DNA from: Allobosea sp. ASV33
GTDB taxonomy: Bacteria > Pseudomonadota > Alphaproteobacteria > Rhizobiales > Beijerinckiaceae
Direction of reading: 5' to 3'
Length of the DNA: 64,000 nt
Assembly: GCF_016428755.1 (NCBI RefSeq)
Contig: NZ_JAELTI010000012.1
Coordinates: 1-64,000, forward strand
Part shown: positions 32,653 through 42,227 of the stretch, one piece after another
How positions within the stretch are numbered: the first letter of the stretch is position 1
How the letters are laid out: every line of letters begins with the position of its first letter
Position numbers and translations under genes: made by a program
The notes under the pieces: model-generated
What the model was told of the DNA's origin: nothing
The model's database searches: none
The model's input: the letters and a program-made list of their open reading frames with translations, nothing else

Positions 32653-35600
32653 GCCAGGTTGTTTCCCTCCTGACGATCGACGCACGCGGAGCCGAAGCCG
32701 GCTCTGCGGTCTATGTGCGCTCGATGCAGGCGGCGCAGGCTGCCGTCGACCGGATTCGGGATGCCGAAGACCGTGCGACCGCGGCGCGCGAGCGCAGCCT
32801 CGGGATCATGACGACGCAGCAGGACGGGATGTCGAAGACGGCGCGTGCATGGGAGAAGCTGCGCGCCTCGACCGATCCCGTCATCGCTCAACAGAAAGAG
32901 ATCGAGCGCGCTACCCTGGCTGCCGATGCCGCGTTCCGTCGCGGGTTGGCGACGCAGGAGGAAGCGGCGCGCGTCGTCGACCTGGTCAAGGCGCGCTATC
33001 AGACCGCAGCGAACGCGAACGACAATTTCGCGACCTCCGCCGCGAACGTGAACAAGCAGACCGGCCTTGCCCGGCACGAGCTCATCAATCTCGGCCGGCA
33101 GGTTCAGGACATTGGCACGCAGCTCGCCATGGGCCAGGCGCCCATGCAGGTCTTCGCGGCTCAGGCCGCGCAAGTCGCCGATATCTTCATGTCGACGGAA
33201 GGCTCGATCGGCGGCTTCCTGCGCCAGGTTGGCGGCGGCGCGCTGCGCTTCGCCTTGTCGGGTGCTGGCGTGGCGACGGCCGGGGCGGCGATCGGCGCCG
33301 GTGCGGCCTATGCCGCCTATTCCTATGCCGAATCCCAGAAGGAAGTGCAGAAGGCCCTCCTCGGAGTGGGCGCGGCCTCTGGCGCCACGGTTGCGGGCAT
33401 CAACCGTGTAGCCGATGCGGAGGCCGCTGCCGCGAAGGTCAGCGTCGCCAGTGCGCGCGAGATGCTCTCAGCCTATGCTGCGACCGGCAAGGTTGATCCG
33501 ACGCGCCTGCCCGGGCTGACGGACTTCTCCCGCCAATACGCGGCCTTTCAGGGGATCGGCAACGCTGATGCGGCGAAGGAGCTGGCCGCTGCCTTTTCTG
33601 ACCCCGCGCGCGGCGCCGAAACGCTCGCAGGCAAGCTCGGTGGGCTGTCGGAATCCTCCCGTCGCTGGATCGCGGACCAGCAGGCGGCGGGCAACATGCT
33701 CGGCGCGCAGACGGCGCTGTTGCGCACCTTCGCGCCACAGGTCGAGGGTGCGACTGAGCGCACCAATCTTTTCGCCCGCGCTTTTGATGCGGTGACGCGG
33801 AGCGCCTCGAATGCCGCGGGGGCGGTCGGGCGTGCCTTGAACGGCCCGACCGACGCGGAGCGGCTCGCCTCCCTGCAGCAGCAGCGCGACCGCCTGCAGG
33901 CTTCGACCGGCCTCGGCGTCAACAATCAGCTGCGACTGCTGGAGCAGCAGATCCGGCCCCTCGAGGCGATCGTCGAGCTTGAGCGTCAACGCAGCGAGAT
34001 CATTTTGCGTCGCGCGAAGGCGGATAGCGCCTCGCTGGCGGCCGGGCTGATCGTCGAAGGCCTCGACCCGTACCTGAAGACGATGCGCGAGATCGTGGCA
34101 CAGCGGGCGAAGCTCGACGAGGCAATCAAGCTCAATCCGGGCGTGCAGGATCTCGACGAATGGCGCCAGTGGTCGAAGCTGCTCGAAGACGCCAGCAAGA
34201 CGATGCTGACGACGGGCGAGCGCCAGCGCCAGACCAATGATCTGACCGTGCGCGCGATCGGCGCTCGCACGCTCGCGGAGCGGACTGCGGTCGAGATCGC
34301 CCGCATCAACCTCGATGTCGCCGGCGACGCCGTGAAGATGAAGGAGCGCGAGCTGCTCATCGTCGGCAAGATCAACGAGATGCAGGCGCAGGCCAATCGA
34401 GAGGCCCGCGACGCCCTTCGCTCGTCTCAGGATCAGGTCGCCCTTGCCGGACTGCGGCCCTACCAGCGCGAGCGCCTTGAGGCTCAGTTCCGCTATCGCG
34501 ACAATCTGGAGCGGTTCGGCGGCTCGGTCTCCATTCCGACTGCCGGCACGATGGCAAACGGCTTGCGCGCGCAGCGCGAGACGGTCGACGCCAGTCAGAG
34601 GAGCTTCACGAAGGAAGAGTTCCTCGCGGCTGTGCGCCTCTACGAGAGCAACAACCAGAACGTCTATCAGCGCGCGGTCGGGCCGAACGGCGGCTATAAT
34701 CCTTCGACCGGCACGATAACCGGCCCGTCGACCGCACAGGGCTATTACCAGATCACGAATTCGACCTGGCGCGATATCGCGGCGGCCGCCGGGATCGATC
34801 TCAAGCAGTATCCGAACGCGATGTCCGCGCCGCGCGAGGTGCAGGACCGGGCAGCCTCGGCGCTCTATGATCAGCGCGGCGCATCGCCGTGGGCGCCTTA
34901 CAACGCCAACCTCCGAAGCTGGATGGGCGGATTTGGCGGCCAGGGGGCCGGCAATTCCTCCGCCGCATCGATCCTCGCGAACGATAATCAGATCGCGACG
35001 ACCAAGGCCTATAACGAGATCATCCTCACGGCGAATGACAGCCTCGCGGCCCAGCAAAAGCAGCTGGAGGCGACCCGCGACACGCTGTTCATGTCGACCG
35101 AGGAGATCGCGCGGGCGCAGAAGTTTCAGGAGCTCTACAATCAGGCTGTTCAGCAAGGCGGCACTGCTCTGGCGTCCGAATTGCTGCCTTCGATCCAGAG
35201 GACAGCGGCCGGCTATGGCGATCTCGCCCGCCAGCAGGAGCTGCTGAAGAATAGTCAGGACGCGCTGAGGTCAATCGGCGATATCGGCAAGGATGCCCTC
35301 AAGGGGTTCATCTCTGATCTGCGCGCCGGCAAATCGGCCGGTGAGGCTTTCCAGAGCACGCTGAATCGGATCGCCGACAAGCTGATCGACATGGCGATCA
35401 ATGATCTCTTCGGAAAAGCGTTCGGCGGCACCGGCGGCGGCTTCGGCACTGGCATCTTTGGCCTGCTCGGGAGGGCTCTCGGCATCGGCGGCGGAGGCGT
35501 GACTTCGACCATCTCATCAGGAACTGGCGGCCTTTACGCTGATGGCGGCTATACAGGCCATGGTGGCAAGTATGATCCGGCCGGCATCGTGCACCGGGGG

Positions 35601-35960
35601 GAATACGTCTTCGATGCCGCCGCGACCAGTCGGATCGGCGTGCATGCGCTGGAGAGCATCCGCCGCGGCCTGCCGGGCTATGCGGGCGGAGGCTACGTGC
35701 CGCCCCAGTCCTACCTGCCCCCGAGTGCCAACAGCAACGCGCCCGCGCAGCGCCCGGCGCCGATCGTCAACAATGTGCAGGTGGTGGCGCCGCCTGGGTC
35801 TCAGGTCCGGCAGGAAGAGCGCAAGAACGAAAGCGGCGGCAAGGATCTCCTCGTGATGATCGACGAGGCCGTCGCGGATCGGTTGGCCACGCCAGGCACC
35901 AGTTCTAACCGCGCGGCCCGCACCACGTTCGGCATGCAGCCGGCTCTCACGAGGCGGTGA
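32649..35960 (+). CDS. Tail tape measure protein with lysozyme-like domain
   Basis: A 1103-residue tape measure protein that sets tail length and helps DNA entry. It is largely helical. A conserved N-terminal block (RHELINLGRQVQDIGTQLAM, about residue 140) marks the lambda-H-like family, and hydrophobic stretches lie near residues 185-235. Around residues 655-755 a segment (FTKEEFLAAVRLYESNNQN, then TAQGYYQITNSTWRDIA and SPWAPYN) resembles a transglycosylase/lysozyme fold that could open the peptidoglycan. The C-terminus contains the HRGEYVFDAAAT block common to these proteins. ATGA overlaps the chaperone extension. Confidence 0.92.
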   Translation: MSQVVSLLTIDARGAEAGSAVYVRSMQAAQAAVDRIRDAEDRATAARERSLGIMTTQQDGMSKTARAWEKLRASTDPVIAQQKEIERATLAADAAFRRGLATQEEAARVVDLVKARYQTAANANDNFATSAANVNKQTGLARHELINLGRQVQDIGTQLAMGQAPMQVFAAQAAQVADIFMSTEGSIGGFLRQVGGGALRFALSGAGVATAGAAIGAGAAYAAYSYAESQKEVQKALLGVGAASGATVAGINRVADAEAAAAKVSVASAREMLSAYAATGKVDPTRLPGLTDFSRQYAAFQGIGNADAAKELAAAFSDPARGAETLAGKLGGLSESSRRWIADQQAAGNMLGAQTALLRTFAPQVEGATERTNLFARAFDAVTRSASNAAGAVGRALNGPTDAERLASLQQQRDRLQASTGLGVNNQLRLLEQQIRPLEAIVELERQRSEIILRRAKADSASLAAGLIVEGLDPYLKTMREIVAQRAKLDEAIKLNPGVQDLDEWRQWSKLLEDASKTMLTTGERQRQTNDLTVRAIGARTLAERTAVEIARINLDVAGDAVKMKERELLIVGKINEMQAQANREARDALRSSQDQVALAGLRPYQRERLEAQFRYRDNLERFGGSVSIPTAGTMANGLRAQRETVDASQRSFTKEEFLAAVRLYESNNQNVYQRAVGPNGGYNPSTGTITGPSTAQGYYQITNSTWRDIAAAAGIDLKQYPNAMSAPREVQDRAASALYDQRGASPWAPYNANLRSWMGGFGGQGAGNSSAASILANDNQIATTKAYNEIILTANDSLAAQQKQLEATRDTLFMSTEEIARAQKFQELYNQAVQQGGTALASELLPSIQRTAAGYGDLARQQELLKNSQDALRSIGDIGKDALKGFISDLRAGKSAGEAFQSTLNRIADKLIDMAINDLFGKAFGGTGGGFGTGIFGLLGRALGIGGGGVTSTISSGTGGLYADGGYTGHGGKYDPAGIVHRGEYVFDAAATSRIGVHALESIRRGLPGYAGGGYVPPQSYLPPSANSNAPAQRPAPIVNNVQVVAPPGSQVRQEERKNESGGKDLLVMIDEAVADRLATPGTSSNRAARTTFGMQPALTRR

Positions 35961-35965
35961 CTATG

Positions 35966-36364
35966 TCAGCGGATGCGCTTTGCCTCGGCGTTTGCCCGGG
36001 CTCCAGCCGAAGCCCGAAATCTTTTGGCGGTCTCTTCGGCTTGCGATTTGGGGACATAGACATAACCCTTTTGGGCCATGCATCCCTGAATTACTTGTTC
36101 CAGTGCTTCGCCGCGTTGGGCCTCGATGCGATTCGCTTCGATCGCGCCGGCGACGCCTTGATAGTAAATCGGCGCCATGCCTACGGCTGTCTTCTGCGTC
36201 TCGCCGAGGCAAACCGTCTTGTCGATTTCGAACTGCTGCGCGAGCGCCGGCACTTCCGAGCCCTTCTGGCCATCGGTTCTAACCCAGACACGTTCCTCGC
36301 GTGGAGGCGTGCTCACGCATCCGGCCAGTACGATTCCAACAAAACATGCAGCGCAGATTTTCAT
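35966..36364 (-). CDS. Lipoprotein on the opposite strand, possible moron
   Basis: A 132-residue lipoprotein transcribed against the tail operon. It has a signal sequence with lipobox LAGC (about residues 13-16), then a charged periplasmic domain with the block EIDKTVCLGETQKTAVGMAP and a conserved-looking IQGCMAQKGYVYVPK. Position and orientation suggest a lysogenic conversion gene expressed from its own promoter, for example for superinfection exclusion or envelope change. Function is inference; the lipoprotein nature is directly visible. Confidence 0.8.
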   Translation of the reverse strand: MKICAACFVGIVLAGCVSTPPREERVWVRTDGQKGSEVPALAQQFEIDKTVCLGETQKTAVGMAPIYYQGVAGAIEANRIEAQRGEALEQVIQGCMAQKGYVYVPKSQAEETAKRFRASAGARANAEAKRIR

Positions 36365-36435
36365 GATGATGCCCAGGCTCCTCGGAATTCAATCTGCCTA
36401 GACGGGCCTCTTTTGGCTAGTGGAGCGTTCGTCTG

Positions 36436-36792
36436 ATGTACGCAGTCTGGCCTGCTTCCCTGCCGGCGCGCTTCAATGCCGGCAGCTACAAGCGTACGCC
36501 CGGCGATGGCCGGCTGCGCTCGCGAAACGATACCGGCCCGGCGAAGGTGCGGCGTCGTTCGGCAGCGGTGCCGTCGAAGCTTTCCGGCGCGATCACCATG
36601 AGGACCGGCCAGGCGCTCGTGTTCCGCGACTTCGTCGAGCTGACGCTGATGAATGGCGTCCTGCCGTTCTATTTCCCCGACCCCCAGACCGAGACTCCCA
36701 TCCTCGTGCGCTTCGGCGACAATCTGCCTGACGAGGGCGACTACGGTTTCGACACCTGGACGATCATGCTCAGCCTGGAGGTCATGCCGTAA
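36436..36792 (+). CDS. Minor tail protein, 118 aa
   Basis: A 118-residue protein with blocks FNAGSYKRTPGDGRLRS and GVLPFYFPDPQTETPILVRF, typical of the small minor tail protein upstream of DUF1833 in rhizobial siphophages. Its last base is shared with the next start. The role in the tail tip is inferred from order. Confidence 0.7.
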   Translation: MYAVWPASLPARFNAGSYKRTPGDGRLRSRNDTGPAKVRRRSAAVPSKLSGAITMRTGQALVFRDFVELTLMNGVLPFYFPDPQTETPILVRFGDNLPDEGDYGFDTWTIMLSLEVMP

Positions 36793-37295
36793 TGGCACGC
36801 ACCGTCTCGCTCAAATTCTTGCGGGCCATCAACGCTCAGGAAACCGACGAGCTGCCGGTCGTGCTGTTGACGATCACGCATCCCGATCTGGAAGACGGCC
36901 CGGCCCGGCTGTGCAGCAGCGGCTATCGCATCCAGCAGGAGCCGCTGGTCTACGGGATGATGAGCCGTGGCCTGCGCTATGTCGCCCTGCCGTTCACGAC
37001 CGTGCTGCCCGACGACAAGGAAGATGCCGCGCCCGTCGCCAAGCTCTCGATCGACAATGTCGATCGAGAGCTCGTGGCCTTGCTGCGGTCGACGACGACG
37101 CCGGCGGAAGTCGCGATGGAGATCGTCCTCGCGTCGTCGCCGGATGACGTCGAAATCGAGTTCCCGCCCTTCGACCTCGTCAATGCCGAGTATGACGACG
37201 TGGCGGTCACGATCAGCCTGGCGATCGACGCGCTCGCGACCGAGCCGTATCCGTCCGGCACCTTCGACCCCGCGAGCTTCCCGGGCCTATTCTGA
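36792..37295 (+). CDS. DUF1833 family tail protein
   Basis: A 167-residue protein recognisable as DUF1833: LKFLRAINAQETDELPVVLL, then VALPFTTVLPDDKED, LSIDNVDRELVALLR and a FDLVNAEYDDVAVTIS end. This family sits between tape measure and NlpC/P60 genes and is thought to be a distal tail component. One-base overlaps join it to both neighbours. Confidence 0.85.
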   Translation: MARTVSLKFLRAINAQETDELPVVLLTITHPDLEDGPARLCSSGYRIQQEPLVYGMMSRGLRYVALPFTTVLPDDKEDAAPVAKLSIDNVDRELVALLRSTTTPAEVAMEIVLASSPDDVEIEFPPFDLVNAEYDDVAVTISLAIDALATEPYPSGTFDPASFPGLF

Positions 37296-37702
37296 TGGAC
37301 CTCTCGGAATTCGTCGGATTGCCGTGGGCCGATAAGGGCCGCGGCCCGCAGGGCTATGACTGCTGGGGCTTGCTGGCGCTGGTCTATCGCCAGCGCCTTA
37401 CGATCGAGCTGCCGGGCTTCAGCGAGGCCTACGTCACCGCGGCAGACAGGGTCGCCATAGCGGAACTGATCGACGGCCGGCTCGGGCCATCGCCCTGGCG
37501 GGAAGTCGCGCAGAGCGAGGCCTGCACGCTCGACGGCGTGCTGATGTTGGAAGGCGGCGTGCCTTGTCATATCGGCTTGGTCGCCGCGCCGGGTTTCGTC
37601 CTACACATGGTTCCGGAGCGCGAGTCGGTGATCGAGCCCTTCACGACCGGCAAGCTCCGGCGGCGCATTGCTGGCTTCTTCCGGCACGAGGCCTGCGCGT
37701 GA
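37295..37702 (+). CDS. NlpC/P60-type tail tip peptidase
   Basis: A 135-residue NlpC/P60-like protein. The catalytic Cys lies in GYDCWGLLALVYR (about residue 27) and the catalytic His probably in CHIGLVAAPGFVLHM. It likely cleaves peptide crosslinks at the tail tip during DNA entry. It overlaps the tail-tip protein gene by four bases (GTGA). Confidence 0.85.
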   Translation: MDLSEFVGLPWADKGRGPQGYDCWGLLALVYRQRLTIELPGFSEAYVTAADRVAIAELIDGRLGPSPWREVAQSEACTLDGVLMLEGGVPCHIGLVAAPGFVLHMVPERESVIEPFTTGKLRRRIAGFFRHEACA

Positions 37703-40700
37703 GTCACATCATCACCGGCCCGCTGCATGGCGAAGTGCTTGGCGATGCCGATAGCGTTCGTGTCGTCGCGGCACTGCATCCGCTGCGTTCTACCCGCGTC
37801 GAGGTGCGGATGCCCGCCGGGCTCTCGATCGCGGAGATGATCGCGGCCCTGCCGGTTCAGCGACTGCCGCACCGCCTGCACGTCACCATCGACGGCGATT
37901 TGATCCCGCCGGAGTTGCACGGCCGGGTGCGGCCCAAGGCCGGCCATACCGTGACGCTGGTCGCCGTACCGCAAGGCGGCAAAGGCGGCCTTGGTCAGAT
38001 CCTGATGATCGCCGTTGCGGTTCTGGCTCTTGTCGTGACCGCAGGCTGGGCCGCGCCAATCCTGGGGTCGGCCTTTGCTGCCGGCACGCTGGGCGCGTCC
38101 CTGTTGGGAGCCGCGATTTCGGTCGGCGGCGCGCTTCTTGTGCAGGCACTCTTTCCGCCGCCGAAGCCGAAGAAAGAGGTCGAGCCGGAGCAGCGTTACT
38201 CGATCGGTGGCGGGCGCAATGGAGCGAGCCCCTATGGCACCGTGCCGGCGACGCTTGGCTTCCACCGCATGCAGCCGCTCTATGCGGCGAAGCCGTACAC
38301 TGAGATCATCGGCGACGATCAGTATCTGCGCATGCTGTTCGTCTGGGGCTATGGCCCGGTCGATATTTCCGATCTCAAGATCGGCTCGACGCCGCTGAGC
38401 CAATATAACGGCGTCGAGATCGAGACCCGCCTCGGCTATCCCGGCGATGCCGGCATCACGCTGATGCCGCAGGAGGCTTTCGAGGAAGCCCTCAACGTCG
38501 AGCTCGAATACGGCAAACCGGTTACGCGGACGAGCGCGGCCGATGTCGACGAGCTCAGCTGGGACGTAACCTTTCCGGGCGGCCTCTACGCCACCTACAA
38601 CAAGAATGGCGCGCAGCTGCCGATGGCGGTGAGCTATCGCTTCTCTTTTCGGCCTGTCGGGTCGGGAAGCTGGATCGTCGCGCTCGATACGCAGGCCTAT
38701 GAGAACCGCAAGGATGCTTTCCGCCGCGGATTTCGATTGCCGGTCGCACGCGGCCAGTACGAGATGATGGCCGAACGAACCTCGGCGAAAGGGCTGAACG
38801 TCAATTCCAGCGCCGTCGAAACGCTGTTGATCACAGCGATGCGTTCGAGCCGGAACGAGTACCCGCTCCGCTTCAGCAAGCCGATCGCCGTCACGGCCAT
38901 CCGGATTCTCGCGTCGTCGCAGCTTAACGGCGCCATCGATACCTTGAACGGCCTGGTGCGTAGCTATGTGACGAGTTGGAATGGCGCGGCTTGGGTTGGC
39001 AACACCTTGTCAAACAATCCGGCCGATCTCTTTCGGCATGTGCTGCAAAGCGCGCCGAATGCGCGGCCTGTATCCGATAGCCGGATCGACCTGGCCGCGC
39101 TGCAGAGCTGGGCGACATACTGCCGGGCCAAGGGCTTCGCCTATAACAAGGTGATCGAGCAGGCGGCCTCGGTGACCTCGCTGCTCGACGAAATCTGCGC
39201 GGCAGGACGCGCCGTTCGGGTGTTCACGGACGGAAAATGGTCCGTGATCTGGGATCGCGACGACCTGCCGATCGTCCAGCATTTCTCGCCGCGCAACTCG
39301 CGGGATTTCTCGGGCAGTCGTCAGTACCGGCGGATGCCGCACGGCTTTCGGGTCAAGTTCCTGAACGAGACCAAGAACTTCGAGCAGGACGAGCGCGTCG
39401 TCTATGACGATGGTTACACCAAGGCTAATGCGACGCTGTTCGAAGCAATCGAGTTTCCGGGCATCACCAATCCAGACCTGATCTGGAAACACGGTCGATT
39501 TCACATCGCGCAGGTTCGCCTGCGGCCGGAACTCTACAAGCTCACCGTCGATTTCGAGAATCTGGTCTGCACGCGGGGCGATCGTGTGCGCGTCACCCAT
39601 GACATCCCGCTCTGGGGACAGATCAGCGCCCGGGTCACAGCCGTTCATGGCTTCGAGGTGACGCTCGACGAATGGGTCGCGATGGAAGGCGACAAGAACT
39701 ATGTCGCCCGCTTTCGTCTGGCGGATGGCAGCAGTGTCCTGCACAACGTCGCCCATATTCCCGGTGAGCATCAGACCATCCTGCTCTCGGCGGACGCGGT
39801 TTTGCCCGCCGTCGGCGATCTTATGGTCGGGTTCGGCGAGATCGGCCGCGAAAGCGTGGTGCTTCGTATCCTACGGATCGAGCCCGGCGCGGACATGACG
39901 GCTACGGTGACGATGGTCGACGACGCCCCGGAAATCGGGCAGGCCGACACCGGCACCATCCCGATCTTCGACAGCCAGATCAGCGCGCCCGTCGATGTGC
40001 AGGCGTTGGCCCCATCAGACCTCGTCGTATCCGAGGAGCTGTTCACGACCGGCGCCGATATCCGCGCTCAGGCGCGCGTCAGCTGGCGGGTCCAGCGCAC
40101 CGGCTTCGCGACCAGCTACGAGGTCCAGATCCGCGACGACAGCGTCGCTCATTCCGATTGGCGACCGCTGCGCACCGTGCCGGTGCCGCAGGCTGCGACG
40201 GACACCGGTGAGCTAGCGCCGGGCACCTACAGCTTCCGTGTCCGCGCGCTGTTCGTCAGCCTGCCGCCCTCGGCATGGCAGCAGCGCTTGAACGTGGTGT
40301 TTCAGGGACTGAATGCTCCGCCGCCGGACGTGACGGGTTTCCGGATCTCATCGCTGGCGGACCTTGCGACATTGATCTGGGATCAGGTCACGCAGCTTAA
40401 TCTCAGTCATTTCGAGATCCGCTTTTCGCCTCTCCTCGATGGCGTGACCTGGGGCTCGGCCGGGACGATCGTGCCGCGCGCCAGCGGTACGCAGGTGCAG
40501 ATACCCAACCGGGTCGGCACCTATCTGATCAAGGCCGTGACCCGGCAGGATCAGTTCTCGGCGACGCCGGCGATCATCACTTCGACGATCGCGCAGCTGG
40601 CATCGGTGAACGAGGTCGAGGTTATCACCGAATCGCCCGGCTTCGCCGGCGCGAAATCCGGCGTCGAAGCGTCGGGCAGCTTCCTGCAACTCGCCGCGCC

Positions 40701-41316
40701 CGGCGGCGCCATGGTCGAAAGCGGCACCTATACCTTCGCCGGCAGCGTCGATCTCGGCGCCGTCTACACTTCGCGGCTGACGCCGACGGTCGATGCCTTC
40801 GGTGCATCGCTCGACGACGTCATGGCGTCCTGGGCGACGCTCGTCGAGGTCGAGGCGCTGGCGAGCGCGGACCCGTCACAATGGGCCGTCCGCGTCGAGT
40901 ACCGGATGACCAACGACAACCCCGCGCTCGGGAACTGGTCGGCTTGGGAAACCTTGGTCATCACCGATCTGACGGCCCGCGCCTTCGAGTTCCGGGCCGT
41001 GCTGACCGGAACGATCACTCACGCAATCACGCCGGTCGTACGCGGGCTCTCCGTCGATGTCGACATGCCGGACAGGGTCGAGGCCGGCAACGATCTGCTG
41101 GTGACGACGAGCGGGCTCAGGATCGACTTCACGCCGCCGTTCAAGAGCCTGCGGGGCGTCGCGCTGGCGGTGCAGGACCGGGCGTCGGGGGACCGGGAAG
41201 AGATCACCGACAAAGACGAGACCGGATTCACCCTGCGCTTCTTCAATGCGGCGGGCGGTGCGGTGGCGCGCACGGTCGACTTCGTCGCGAAAGGCTATGG
41301 AAGGGTCGAGGAATGA
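37699..41316 (+). CDS. Tail tip / host specificity protein (gpJ-like)
   Basis: A 1205-residue protein in the lambda gpJ/central fibre position. The N-terminus has a hydrophobic double segment (about residues 95-155), then the QRYSIGGGRNGASPYGTVPA block that marks phage tail-tip proteins. Later regions contain fibronectin-III-like beta sections and a long beta-rich C-terminus likely to contact the host receptor. The GTG at 37699 overlaps the NlpC/P60 stop; the frame extends upstream only as shadow of that gene. Confidence 0.85.
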   Translation: MSHIITGPLHGEVLGDADSVRVVAALHPLRSTRVEVRMPAGLSIAEMIAALPVQRLPHRLHVTIDGDLIPPELHGRVRPKAGHTVTLVAVPQGGKGGLGQILMIAVAVLALVVTAGWAAPILGSAFAAGTLGASLLGAAISVGGALLVQALFPPPKPKKEVEPEQRYSIGGGRNGASPYGTVPATLGFHRMQPLYAAKPYTEIIGDDQYLRMLFVWGYGPVDISDLKIGSTPLSQYNGVEIETRLGYPGDAGITLMPQEAFEEALNVELEYGKPVTRTSAADVDELSWDVTFPGGLYATYNKNGAQLPMAVSYRFSFRPVGSGSWIVALDTQAYENRKDAFRRGFRLPVARGQYEMMAERTSAKGLNVNSSAVETLLITAMRSSRNEYPLRFSKPIAVTAIRILASSQLNGAIDTLNGLVRSYVTSWNGAAWVGNTLSNNPADLFRHVLQSAPNARPVSDSRIDLAALQSWATYCRAKGFAYNKVIEQAASVTSLLDEICAAGRAVRVFTDGKWSVIWDRDDLPIVQHFSPRNSRDFSGSRQYRRMPHGFRVKFLNETKNFEQDERVVYDDGYTKANATLFEAIEFPGITNPDLIWKHGRFHIAQVRLRPELYKLTVDFENLVCTRGDRVRVTHDIPLWGQISARVTAVHGFEVTLDEWVAMEGDKNYVARFRLADGSSVLHNVAHIPGEHQTILLSADAVLPAVGDLMVGFGEIGRESVVLRILRIEPGADMTATVTMVDDAPEIGQADTGTIPIFDSQISAPVDVQALAPSDLVVSEELFTTGADIRAQARVSWRVQRTGFATSYEVQIRDDSVAHSDWRPLRTVPVPQAATDTGELAPGTYSFRVRALFVSLPPSAWQQRLNVVFQGLNAPPPDVTGFRISSLADLATLIWDQVTQLNLSHFEIRFSPLLDGVTWGSAGTIVPRASGTQVQIPNRVGTYLIKAVTRQDQFSATPAIITSTIAQLASVNEVEVITESPGFAGAKSGVEASGSFLQLAAPGGAMVESGTYTFAGSVDLGAVYTSRLTPTVDAFGASLDDVMASWATLVEVEALASADPSQWAVRVEYRMTNDNPALGNWSAWETLVITDLTARAFEFRAVLTGTITHAITPVVRGLSVDVDMPDRVEAGNDLLVTTSGLRIDFTPPFKSLRGVALAVQDRASGDREEITDKDETGFTLRFFNAAGGAVARTVDFVAKGYGRVEE

Positions 41317-42227
41317 GTCAATTCGATTTCGGGACGATCGTCCCGGAGCTGACATCCGGCACGCAGCTCGCCGACCGCCTGAACCAGTTTCGCACTGCGC
41401 AGAACACGAACCATTCCGGCCCCGGTCGGCCGGTCTATGTGCAGGCCGGCATGATCTGGCTCGATACCTCGTCGGAGCCCTGGCGGCTGAAGCTTTATGA
41501 CGGTGCCGACGATATCGTCTTCATGCAGTTCGATCCGGCCGGGAATGCGCCGATCATGGGATTGGGGGGCGAGATCGATGCGGCTTCGGCCCCGTCAATC
41601 AACCTCGCGCAGGTCAGGTCCAACTCGGTCCGCATCACCGGCACGGCCGATATCGGCAGCTTCGGCACCGCTACGGCGGGGACGCTTCGCTTCCTGCAAT
41701 TCACTGGCGCGCTCACTCTTGTCCAGAGCGCCGATATCGATCTGCCCGGAGGCGCCAACCTACCGACGGCGACCGGAGATCGCGCGGTCGCCGTCGCGCT
41801 CGGCGGCAGCGCCTGGCGCGTCATTTCCTATACGCGAGCGAACGGATCGACGCCGGTCAACCGCGATGCGAGCGTCGCAGAATATCGCGGCAAGGCCGCG
41901 AAGCTGGTCAAGGCGGATGCCGCTTTCGCCGCTGCGGCCTATGTTCCGCTGGTCGCGAACTACGCGATTGCGCCCGATCTCGCTCTCGGCTTCAATTTCA
42001 AGGTTCAGTTGACGGGGGCTCACGTTCTCGCCTTCCCGGCAAACTTCTCGGTCGGTCAGACCGGGCGAATCCGTGTCTTTCAGCCGGGCGGCTGCTCTCT
42101 CGCCTATGCCGGCGGCTATTACTTCTCGAACGGCGTCGCCCCTTCGCTTTCGGCTTATGCCGGTTGGTGGTTCATCGACTATTTCTGCGACGAGGGCTTC
42201 GTACACCTCATGGCGTCGCATCTGTGA
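41313..42227 (+). CDS. Tail fibre-region protein, 304 aa
   Basis: A 304-residue beta-rich protein (VYVQAGMIWLDTSSEPWRLK; TGTADIGSFGTATAGTLRFL) like the receptor-proximal fibre proteins that follow gpJ. The first 60 residues (FGTIVPELTSGTQLADRLNQF) look like an attachment domain. ATGA overlaps with the tail-tip gene. Confidence 0.7.
   Translation: MSQFDFGTIVPELTSGTQLADRLNQFRTAQNTNHSGPGRPVYVQAGMIWLDTSSEPWRLKLYDGADDIVFMQFDPAGNAPIMGLGGEIDAASAPSINLAQVRSNSVRITGTADIGSFGTATAGTLRFLQFTGALTLVQSADIDLPGGANLPTATGDRAVAVALGGSAWRVISYTRANGSTPVNRDASVAEYRGKAAKLVKADAAFAAAAYVPLVANYAIAPDLALGFNFKVQLTGAHVLAFPANFSVGQTGRIRVFQPGGCSLAYAGGYYFSNGVAPSLSAYAGWWFIDYFCDEGFVHLMASHL

Noticed and set aside
33468-35156. 562-codon minus-strand open frame over the tape measure gene
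   Set aside because: Antisense shadow; the tape measure motifs and the coupled start support the plus strand.
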